From NCBI GenBank assembly GCA_004293365.1, contig RDYN01000006.1, positions 1 to 64,000 on the forward strand: a stretch of 64,000 bases of DNA, read 5' to 3'. A program made the position numbers and the translations under genes. Below the pieces are notes generated by a model. That model saw only the letters and a program-made list of their open reading frames with translations, made no database searches and had not been told where the DNA came from. This document shows, piece after piece, positions 17,734 through 25,565 of the stretch. Positions within the stretch are counted from its first letter, which is position 1; each line of letters begins with the position of its first letter. The stretch comes from Oscillatoriales cyanobacterium (GTDB lineage Bacteria > Cyanobacteriota > Cyanobacteriia > Cyanobacteriales > Microcoleaceae).

Positions 17734-17768
17734 CAACTATCAACTATCAACTGTCAACTATCAACTAT
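17734..17768. repeat. Heptamer tandem repeat (CAACTAT)n
   Basis: Five copies of CAACTAT are present, one with T>C-type variation (CAACTGT). The stop codon of the minus-strand WD40 gene (17761-17763) lies within it. Confidence 0.9.
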
Positions 17769-20004
17769 TAGATGCACCCAGCATTTCTAAAGTAGCTTTT
17801 TGGGCTGTAGTTAATCCTGTTACCCCTGCGATCTTCATCCCTTCATAAAGCCTGGTAGCCCTGAAGATTTTGATGCGATCGCCTGTTTTGACATCCCATA
17901 ACCTTACCGTTTGGTCTTGAGAACCGCTAACCAAGCTTTCACCATCGGGGCTAAAGGCAACTGAACGTACCTCATTAGTATGTCCGGTGTAAGTTCCAAT
18001 ACACTCACCGCTGCGACCATCCCACAGTTTTACCTTGTGGTCTAAGCTGCCACTAGCAATGGTTTTACCTTGAGGACTAAACGCAATTGAATAGACCCCA
18101 TTAGTGTGTCCGGTGAGGGTTTGAAGACACTCACCGCTACTGACATCCCACAGTTTTACCCTACGATCGAAGCTACCACTAGCAATTGTTTGACCATCGG
18201 GACTAAAAGCAACTGAGTAAACTCGATTGGTATGTCCGACGAGGGTTTTGAGACATTCCCCCGTACTGGCATCCCATAGCTTCACGGTACGATCGCCACT
18301 GCTACTAGCTAGAATTTGTCCGTCGGGACTCCAAGCTACTGACCAAATCCAAGTCAGATGTCCGACAAGGGTTTTCAGGCATTGTCCCGCGATCGCAGAC
18401 CACAGCTTTACCGTACGATCGCCACTGCCACTGGCTATAATTTGACCATCGGGACTAAAAGCAACAGCATAGACCCAATTTTCATGTCCGCTCGCAGTTC
18501 TCAGACATTGACCCGTCTTCATATCCCACAGCTTCACAGTGCGATCGCCGCTACCACTAGCTAGAAGTTGTCCATCAGGACTCCAGGCGATCGCATAAAC
18601 CTGTTTCGTATGTCCAGAGACGATTTGACGGCATTGTCCGGTTTCAGCATCCCACAGCCTCACCGCTGAATCAAAACTGCCACTAGCGATCGTGCGATCG
18701 ATCGGAGATGTTGCACCATTCTCAATAAGCCTTTGATGAACAGGCAAGATGTCTGTTTCACAAGAAAATTCACTCTTTGTGGAACAGGCATCTTGCCTGT
18801 TACTGACATTGGTACAAGATGTCAGATCGATCGGACTCCAAGGAACTGAATAGATCCGATTGGTATGTCCGGCAAGGGTTTTGAAGCATTGTCCGGTTTC
18901 AGCATCCCACAGTCTCACAGTTTGATCGGGACTCCCGCTGACAATAGTTTTAGCGTCACTACTCAAGGCAACTGACCAAATTGCTTGATTGTGTCCGGCA
19001 AAGGTTTTGAGACAGATGCCGGTGGCGACATCCCACAGCTTGATTGTTCGATCGCCGCTGCTACTAATTAATGTTTGACCATCTCGACTGAGGGCGAGTG
19101 ACATCACCCAATTTTGATGTCCGGTGAAGGTTTTGAGACATTTACCCGTACTGACTTCCCATTGCTTAACCAGGCGATCGGGACTACAACTAAATAGAGT
19201 TTGACCATCGGGACTAAAAGCGATCGCCAGTATCCAATTAGTATGTCCGGTACAAGTGTGGAGACATTGACCTGTATTGATATTCCACAACTTAATGGTT
19301 TGGTCGCCACTACCACTAGCTACGATTTGACCATCTCGACTGAGGGCGATCGCAAATACTTCTTTACTATGTCCGATGAAAGTTTTGAGACATTCACCTG
19401 TGTTGATATCCCACAACTTAATGGTTTCGTCGCTACTACCGCTAACTACTGTTTGACCGTCAGGACTAAAAGCAACTGAGTAGACCTCACCGTCATGTCC
19501 AGTACAAGTTTTGAGGCATTGTCCCGTTTGCACCGACCATAATTTTACAGTGCGATCGGCACTGCCACTGACTAAAGTTTCACCATTGGAATTGAAGGCA
19601 ACTGAACGCACCCAATTAGTGTGTCCTTGAAAACTCAAAAGTTGCTGTCCTGTTTGCAACTGCCACAGACAAATTTTGCAATTATTATCCCCCGTAGCTA
19701 ACAGTCGATCGTCCTGACTCAAAGCTACAGACCACACCTCATCTAAAGTCTCAGAAAACACCGATCGAGATAAATCAGAATCGGCAAAATTGACCTCTTG
19801 TAAATTCATGCCCTGGAGGTTAGCTTGCCATACAGTGAGACGAGAAAAGTCGCAGCCACTAACATCAACCTGTAACTGACGCAGCAAATTTAGAATATTG
19901 CCACCCGCATATCCAGTTTCTTGGGCAGATTTCCCCCGCAGCGTCGAGACAATAGCAGCCAGAGAATCTTCTAAAATTGAGGGACAACCTAAAATCGTAT
20001 CCGC
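17761..20004 (-). pseudogene. WD40-repeat protein gene lacking its 5' part
   Basis: The readable frame encodes a pentapeptide-like segment (DFSRLTVWQANLQGMNLQEV) followed by 14 WD40 blades, enough for two seven-bladed propellers. In related cyanobacterial genes this part follows an NB-ARC/NACHT or similar ATPase domain. Here the frame continues upstream without an ATG (GKSAQETGYAGGNILNLL) until a TGA at 20005-20007 inside a fold-back element. The best internal start is a TTG at 19887, giving 708 residues. The gene therefore appears 5'-truncated. A blade near residue 370 also holds a 43-codon in-frame insertion (plus-strand 18707-18835). It may still be translated from the TTG. Confidence 0.75.
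18707..18835. repeat. In-frame repeat insertion inside a WD40 blade
   Basis: A 129-bp segment interrupts the blade, which otherwise would read SP-DRTIASGS. It is bounded by an 11-bp direct repeat, GATCGATCGGA, at 18696-18706 and 18825-18835. Its core is an inverted repeat around AACAGGCAAGATG and CATCTTGCCTGTT. The encoded text includes NRQDACSTKSEFSC and ILPVHQ, which I recall as recurring repeat-derived peptides in filamentous cyanobacteria. The length of 43 codons preserves the frame. Confidence 0.8.
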
Positions 20005-20110
20005 TCAATAAATCGGGGTAGACTACCGTGTTGAGAACGATTTTGCGATGTTTCAGGCTCGTCAGTGAGCGATTTACCCAGATTTATTGGGCGGATACGA
20101 GCTTTTTTAG
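19988..20110. mobile_element. Fold-back (MITE-like) element at the WD40 truncation
   Basis: The arms CGTATCCGCTCAATAAATC (19996-20014) and GATTTATTGGGCGGATACG (20081-20099) are inverted repeats with one mismatch. Partial pairing extends outward to CCTAAAA (19988) and TTTTAGG (20110), and inward by a few bases. It has no coding capacity. The WD40 reading frame ends at a TGA inside its left arm. Confidence 0.7.
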
Positions 20111-20372
20111 GATTTTCGATCGCGACGCACCGTACAGCTAATGTTGCATAATTTTTGAGAATTAGTAAACTAATAATATTATTGCCGATCGACGAGCGGA
20201 CATGACATGATATAATAAATAACTAAGAATAAATAACAAATAACCAATAACCAAGAACCAATAACTTCTAATTTTCCAAAAATAGACAGCACCCATAACT
20301 CCCCAAATTTCAATTTTGGAACTCAAAATTTAATCCAAAATCACAAAGTCCAACTCGTTCAAAGACTATTGA
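20111..20372. other. Gene-free spacer
   Basis: This AT-rich spacer contains short imperfect repeats of AATAACCAA near 20220-20270. No gene or clear terminator is seen, and nothing resembling the missing 5' part of the WD40 gene is present. Confidence 0.6.
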
Positions 20373-21413
20373 CTAATTGTTAACAGCCAGCCCTTGGCGG
20401 TAAATCCCCAAATTCTTCTCATACATTGCTTCGAGTTTGGGCAGCGACGAGTCCACGGAACCGCCAAAACGCCGAAAAGAAGGCCAGATGTAGGCGAGTT
20501 TTCTGATTGCTGGCTCCAATCTACCCGCTTCTATATCTTCTAAAGCATCTTTTTCTCGGATCAACTCTACAGCTACAAAGTCTTGATTTTGTGGGCTGAA
20601 ATCGGTGATGCTAAATTTTTTAGCAAATCTATCCCAAGTTGTGCTGAGAAACTGATATCGCCCCGCAGCGTCGGAACATAGCTTTTTCCCGTAGCGGCGG
20701 CCGCATCTCATTTCTCTGGGATGGTCGCTGAAACTGGCAAATTTGGTGCCTGTGTACTGGGTGCGGTAGCCGTCGGAACCAGCGGTGCCTTCGGCTGTGG
20801 CTATGGTGTCGAGAAATGCTTTTACCCGATCGCGCTCAATGTTATCCTCTTGATTCTCGTTATTTTTTCCTTTGTCTGGTGGGTCGTCAGTTGCAACTTT
20901 CGGCAGCGCTTCTGAGGCCGAAGCCGGCGAGCTTTCTGCCGAGGCAGTCAGGCGTTTTGGAGGCGGCGAGATTTCTGCTGAGACAGTTTGGCTCCAGAGT
21001 TTCGGGGTAATTCTACCCAAAAAAAAGCACAAACAAATGCACAAACTCCACCCCAGCTTTAAACGGAGGCGTTTGGACTGTTTGCTGCGCTGCCGCACCG
21101 GCCACGCATACAGGGGGATAACTGCGGGCAAGATTCCGGTTTGCTGGCCGAAGGCGAACAGCGATTTTACAGCTAGCAAGGTTTGCTTGTAGAAACGGGG
21201 TGGAACTCTGCGAACCCTCATTGCTGCGGCGAAAGTCTGGACATCTGTCAGAGTCACTTCTGCGAGCGGTTTGTCTACAAACAGCCGAAAACCGTTGGCG
21301 GCCTGCCAGCTAAAGTGCTTGCTGGGGGTAGATTTGCGGTTTACCCACAGACGAATTAGCTCTTGGTCGGACATACGAAGCAGATGGCTTCCCAGATGTT
21401 CTGATGCGTACAA
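20373..21413 (-). CDS. Recombinase core-binding domain fused through a membrane helix to a GH104-type lysozyme
   Basis: This 346-residue protein starts at TTG 21413, preceded by GAGGAGG 5 nt upstream. Residues about 14-100 match the SAM-like core-binding domain of tyrosine recombinases (WQAANGFRLFVDKPLAEVTLTDVQTF... LAVKSLFAFGQQTG). A membrane helix (about 118-136) and a Pro/Ser/Ala-rich linker (140-190) follow. The rest (about 195-335) resembles phage lambda-type endolysin: catalytic-Glu candidate E208 in ATAEGT, then SFSDHPREMRCGR, AGRYQFLSTTWDRFAKK and NQDFVAVELI. Such enzymes cleave peptidoglycan glycan strands. The catalytic recombinase domain is absent. Confidence 0.82.
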   Translation of the reverse strand: MYASEHLGSHLLRMSDQELIRLWVNRKSTPSKHFSWQAANGFRLFVDKPLAEVTLTDVQTFAAAMRVRRVPPRFYKQTLLAVKSLFAFGQQTGILPAVIPLYAWPVRQRSKQSKRLRLKLGWSLCICLCFFLGRITPKLWSQTVSAEISPPPKRLTASAESSPASASEALPKVATDDPPDKGKNNENQEDNIERDRVKAFLDTIATAEGTAGSDGYRTQYTGTKFASFSDHPREMRCGRRYGKKLCSDAAGRYQFLSTTWDRFAKKFSITDFSPQNQDFVAVELIREKDALEDIEAGRLEPAIRKLAYIWPSFRRFGGSVDSSLPKLEAMYEKNLGIYRQGLAVNN

Positions 21414-21513
21414 GAGTACCTCCTCATATCACTTCTAGTTGAAGGTTCCCAGTTTATAGATGAGATGGATAGGGATCGAGGGAAACAGGCTTCAACCATA
21501 CTAAGTGATACTA

Positions 21514-22782
21514 CTAAGCGCTCACGGGGTCAAGTTTCATCGCCGCTTTTTCGAGCAGTTGAGTGTAAAGTTGACCGAGTTGGGAGGCCACACCGTCCCA
21601 ACTGAAATAGGTTTGGACGCGCACTCGGCCTGCTTGTCCGAGTTGCTGGCGCCATACTGAGTCAACTAACAGCCGATCGATCGCACTTGCAAACAGTGCT
21701 TCATTTTTCGGCGGCGCCAGCAAACCGGTTTGTCGCGGCACTACGGTATATTTCAGCCCCCCCACGTCGGAGGCGACTACGGGCGTGCCGCAGGCCATCG
21801 CTTCAATGGCGACTAAACCGAAGGGTTCGTAGTGGCTGGGAATGACGCAGACATCGGCGGCTGCGTAGTAGGCGGGGAGAATGTCTCGGCTCAAGCCGCC
21901 GGGAAAGCTGGTAATGTCGCTCAAGCCTAATTCTTCAACGATGCTGCCGATTCGATCGCGCTCTTTACCGTCGCTTTCCCCCTCGCGCCAGCCGCCGCCA
22001 ATTATCAGTTTTAAATCGCCTTTACCCCGCAGCGCTGACAGACTGACGGCGCGGACTAAGGTTTCGATGCCCTTGCGGGGGTCAAAACGGCCGACGTACA
22101 GCACGACTTTGGTTTCGGGGCCTATTTCCAACTGGCGGCGGGCGGCCGATCGCGCGATCGACCCAAACTGCTGAATGTCGGTACCGCAGGGAATGATGTC
22201 TGTATTGCCTTTTGAGGAAACCAGAGACCTCATGTGTTCTTTTTCTTGGGGACTGGTAGCTACCACGCGATCGGCTGTTTCCAGAAGTGTTTTTTCCACG
22301 TGCAGCCTGGTTTTGGCAATCATCGGAATTGTCGAAACCGACTTGTATTTAACTGCTGCCAAAGAATGATAAGTGTGAACTTGTCGCAGGGGTTGGGATT
22401 TTTTTAACGCCATTCCCACCCAAGAAGACAGCCAGTAATTCGTGTGAACTAAGGGATATTGAAAGCCTGAATCTAACTGAAACTTCTGAAATTCGCGAAC
22501 AAAAATTGGCAAATATCCGTAAAGTTCGTCGCGGGGAATAAATTCTTGCGGCCCTGCTACGAGGCGAATTGTCCGGCAATTGGGGCTGTGCTGGACAATA
22601 CTTGCTTGTTCGCGATCGGATGAGCGGGTGAACATATCAACTTGCCACCCCTGTTGCGCCAGAGCTTCCCCTACTTGACGCACGTAAACATTTTGCCCGC
22701 CCGCTTCTTCTTTGCCAATTTCCACAGCCGGATCGCCGTGTACCGAGATCAGGGCCATGGGTTTTTTTGTTAATGAAATCAT
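21514..22782 (-). CDS. GT4-family glycosyltransferase, sucrose-synthase/phosphate-synthase-like
   Basis: This 422-residue GT-B enzyme has the N-terminal signature HGDPAVEIGKEEAGGQNVYVRQV of the sucrose-synthase/sucrose-phosphate-synthase-like GT4 branch. The C-terminal nucleotide-sugar site is PSHYEPFGLVAIEAMACGTPVVAS, and the helix-capping VGRFDPRKGIETL is intact. These enzymes transfer a sugar from a nucleotide donor with retention. The acceptor is unknown. A second ATG lies 8 codons in. It is a single transcription unit with no sugar-related neighbours nearby. Confidence 0.9.
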   Translation of the reverse strand: MISLTKKPMALISVHGDPAVEIGKEEAGGQNVYVRQVGEALAQQGWQVDMFTRSSDREQASIVQHSPNCRTIRLVAGPQEFIPRDELYGYLPIFVREFQKFQLDSGFQYPLVHTNYWLSSWVGMALKKSQPLRQVHTYHSLAAVKYKSVSTIPMIAKTRLHVEKTLLETADRVVATSPQEKEHMRSLVSSKGNTDIIPCGTDIQQFGSIARSAARRQLEIGPETKVVLYVGRFDPRKGIETLVRAVSLSALRGKGDLKLIIGGGWREGESDGKERDRIGSIVEELGLSDITSFPGGLSRDILPAYYAAADVCVIPSHYEPFGLVAIEAMACGTPVVASDVGGLKYTVVPRQTGLLAPPKNEALFASAIDRLLVDSVWRQQLGQAGRVRVQTYFSWDGVASQLGQLYTQLLEKAAMKLDPVSA

Positions 22783-23352
22783 GATTGTTTACCAAAATTT
22801 TAAAAAAATGCAGCCGATTAATGTGCGATTTTGGCTACTGCGCGGGGAATGCAAGGTAACTGCTAATTTTTATTAAAGTCAAAATTCGCGAGGGTTAAAT
22901 CATCCCTCAGGGATAAGTTGCAGGGGGAAAATTGACATAGGACTTCCTTCTGCTGACAGAGACCAGCAGCAGCTAAAACTCTAGATAATCTAATAAATGG
23001 AAATGAACGAGGGTGAAGAGAATTTCCCGGATTTGAGCCGGGATCAAACTCGAACCTGCTTTCAGCTTGCTGTTCGAGATGATCCCGCCAGTCGCAGGTA
23101 AAATTTTCCCGATCGGGATAAATAGTTTTAGCTGTGGAGAAAGCAGAAGCAAATCTTCCCAAAGACAGAATTTTACAGGGTGCGCGAAAAGAAAGCTAAA
23201 TTATTGCCTTCAAAATTTTTCTTTCCTTCCGCCTTCCGCCTTTCGCCTTCTACCTCCTTCCTGATGACTAATGACTAATGACTAATGACTGATGACTTCT
23301 TCTATCAAAGCCGGGGATAGACTTTAACCTCAAATTTCCCAATTGTCAAATG
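22783..23352. other. Gene-free stretch with nested inverted repeats
   Basis: No credible gene is present. At 23026-23086, overlapping stems CCCGG/CCGGG, GGGATCA/TGATCCC and CTCGAAC/GTTCGAG suggest a structured RNA or DNA element. The minus strand looks tRNA T-arm-like (CCCGG CTCAAAT CCGGG), but no full tRNA folds. At 23265-23298 there is a heptamer array (TGACTAA)n. Confidence 0.6.
23265..23298. repeat. Heptamer tandem repeat (TGACTAA)n
   Basis: About five copies are present, the last ones imperfect, in the spacer between two minus-strand genes. Confidence 0.85.
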
Positions 23353-24270
23353 TTAAGAATTTTTTCGATGTTTTCGCGCGGAAGATTCCCCGTTTTGGCT
23401 GTTGAGGAGATTCTTTCGCGAACTTCGCATTCTGGAACCGTATCGGTTAGCCCAAACTTGGGTAAACTCGGCACCTAAGAAGAGAATTTGAGCCGAATAA
23501 TTAATCCAAAGCAGGATAATCACGAAGGAACCCGCAGCACCGTAGGTAGAGGCAATACCGCTACCTCCGAGGTAAGCTCCAATTAGGGATTTGCCGATCG
23601 TAAACAGCATTGAGGTGATGGCGGCGCCGATCCAAACATCATTCCAGGCAAGATCGACATCGGGCAAAAGTTTGTAAATTAAGGCAAAAAGCAGCGTAAC
23701 TACGCCAAACGAGATAGCAAAGTCCACAATCTGCCAAATACCAACAGGTAACTGCAACCAGCCGTTCAACCAATAGCTGACGGCAGCTAAAATGGCGCTA
23801 AGGACTAAAGATACTAGCAGTAAAAAACCGATGCCTAAAATCATCGCAAAAGACAATACGCGGTCTTGCAAAAATCCCCAAATGCCGCGTCCCGGAGGCG
23901 GTGAAACATTCCAAATAGTATTGAGAGCTTCTTTGAGGTTAGTAAATACGTTGGAAGCGCCCCACAAAAGTGTAGCGAGACCAACTATAGTAGCAATCAT
24001 TCCCGACTTGGGTTCGGAAGCTTTAAGGATTAGTTCTTGGACAGTTTGAGCGCCATCTTTGCCGATTAAACTTTGGAGTTGGGCGACGATTTGACCTTGG
24101 GCTGCGTCTGCACCAAAGACTAAACCGACGATCGCAATTACGATAATCAGCAGCGGGGCGAGGGAGAAAACTGTGTAATAAGCTAGGGCGGCAGCTAGGG
24201 TTGGTGCTTTATCTTCTTGCCATTCAGTAAAAGTTTGTTTTAGCAGCGATACGACTGTTTTTAAGTTCAC
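23353..24270 (-). CDS. YihY/BrkB family membrane protein
   Basis: This 305-residue protein has six predicted membrane helices and the family start pattern KQTFTEWQEDKAPTLAAALAYYTVFSLAPLLIIVIAIVGL. Other conserved stretches are TLLWGASNVFTNLKEALNTIWNV and FVIILLWINYSAQILFLGAEFTQVWA. The family was once misannotated as ribonuclease BN and is now described as integral membrane proteins of uncertain role, possibly transport. The C-terminal 25 residues are basic and cytoplasmic. It stands alone. Confidence 0.92.
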   Translation of the reverse strand: MNLKTVVSLLKQTFTEWQEDKAPTLAAALAYYTVFSLAPLLIIVIAIVGLVFGADAAQGQIVAQLQSLIGKDGAQTVQELILKASEPKSGMIATIVGLATLLWGASNVFTNLKEALNTIWNVSPPPGRGIWGFLQDRVLSFAMILGIGFLLLVSLVLSAILAAVSYWLNGWLQLPVGIWQIVDFAISFGVVTLLFALIYKLLPDVDLAWNDVWIGAAITSMLFTIGKSLIGAYLGGSGIASTYGAAGSFVIILLWINYSAQILFLGAEFTQVWANRYGSRMRSSRKNLLNSQNGESSARKHRKNS

Positions 24271-24385
24271 GACATTTGGTTTCCTTATACTTATCTTTCA
24301 CCAATGAATCGTAATATGTTATGAGTTTTTTCTCGTCGGCCAGAAGATAGATTTATGGATGGCAAATTGCTTGTTTTATCTATTT

Positions 24386-24410
24386 GTAGGGTGTGCAATG
24401 CACACCTTAC
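24386..24410. repeat. Short GTAGGGTGTG palindrome
   Basis: GTAGGGTGTGCAATGCACACCTTAC forms a hairpin with nearly perfect arms. It resembles the termini of the GTAGGGTGCG repeats elsewhere in the window. Confidence 0.6.
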
Positions 24411-24516
24411 GAAGACCCGTAGTGCGGATATCCGATATGTGGAGCCGTCAATCTATCTGAATTGCAAGCTAAGATGAAATGATTAACCTAAACATCTATC
24501 AGATTAGATATCTATC

Positions 24517-25413
24517 TTGAATAACCTTACTTGTCTGGAAATAGAAGTCGCCGAAACACTGCTGAGATTAGCAATGTTGCTGGGCTTAACACTTTTAATC
24601 GCGTTTTTTGTGGCGTCAGAACTAGCATTAGTATCAGCCGATCGCCATCAAATCCGCCAACTCGCCCAGTTGTCCGACTCTCCAAAAACCGCCAAAACCG
24701 CCGAACTCGTCCATCAAGCGCAGAACAACATACCGCATTACCTGTCGGTGACTCAAACAGGCACAACCGCAGGAAGTCTGCTGTTGGGTTGGTTGGGCGA
24801 GGGTGCGACTGTACACTGGATCGAGCCCTGGATCGACAAATTGCCGATCGGTCATTTTCCCGCGATGCTGACGGCGCACTCGATCGCAGTTCCCGTAGCT
24901 TTCATCTTCGTAACTTACATCGAGATAGTATTAGGAGAACTCATCCCCAAAGTATTAGCAACCCACGCCCCAGAACGCACCGCTTTGCTGCTGATGCCCG
25001 CCCTCGAACTCTGCTCAAAAATACTGTGGCCGCTGCTAGCAATTCTCAACGGTACAGTGCGGCTGCTGACAGGTTGGATTACCAGTAAACAGTCGGAACC
25101 GCTGTTACCATCTTCCGAAGCAACTCTGATAGAAAAAGACGCTCATTCAGCACTAATTTCCGGCGTCTGGGAAGTAACAGCAGTCAACGAAAAACTCGGG
25201 TTAAACCTGCCGATTAACGAAGCTTACCAAACAATCGCCGGATTCGCGATCCACACTTTCGGTAAAATGCCAAATAAAGGCGATCGATTCTTGTGGGGAG
25301 AATTAGAAATAGAAGCAGCAGACGTAGTAGAAGGCAGTTTAGAAACAGTGCTGCTGCGCCAAGTAACACGCCCCTTATTTGAGCCGCAACATCCAGAACT
25401 CGTATTGAATTGA
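24517..25413 (+). CDS. CNNM (DUF21) membrane protein with CorC-type C-terminal domain and no CBS pair
   Basis: This 298-residue protein starts at TTG 24517, or possibly ATG 24574. It has a DUF21/CNNM membrane domain (about residues 15-190; FFVASELALVSADRHQIRQL and EIVLGELIPKVLATHAPERTALLL), as in the HlyC/CorC Mg or Co efflux-related family. Normally two CBS domains follow and then a CorC_HlyC domain. Here the CBS pair is missing and the CorC-like domain (VNEKLGLNLPINEAYQTIAG... VLLRQV) follows directly. Nucleotide regulation through CBS is therefore not expected. There is no frameshift visible. Confidence 0.82.
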   Translation: MNNLTCLEIEVAETLLRLAMLLGLTLLIAFFVASELALVSADRHQIRQLAQLSDSPKTAKTAELVHQAQNNIPHYLSVTQTGTTAGSLLLGWLGEGATVHWIEPWIDKLPIGHFPAMLTAHSIAVPVAFIFVTYIEIVLGELIPKVLATHAPERTALLLMPALELCSKILWPLLAILNGTVRLLTGWITSKQSEPLLPSSEATLIEKDAHSALISGVWEVTAVNEKLGLNLPINEAYQTIAGFAIHTFGKMPNKGDRFLWGELEIEAADVVEGSLETVLLRQVTRPLFEPQHPELVLN

Positions 25414-25565
25414 ATTACTACCAATAGCGACAATGATTTCTCAACTCTTACTCTTCTCTTCCCTTCTATTCTCTTGCTTCGTGTCCTTCGCGTCTTCGCG
25501 GTTCATTTAAATCCTGAGATTTGAGATTAACCCATAATCCCAAATCTCACAAATTGCGACCTCAA

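Noticed and set aside
22863-23162. Minus-strand ORF with text SRFEFDPGSNPG resembling translation across a tRNA
   Set aside because: A T-arm-like hairpin is present, but no matching acceptor, D and anticodon arms could be folded, so I called neither a tRNA nor a protein.
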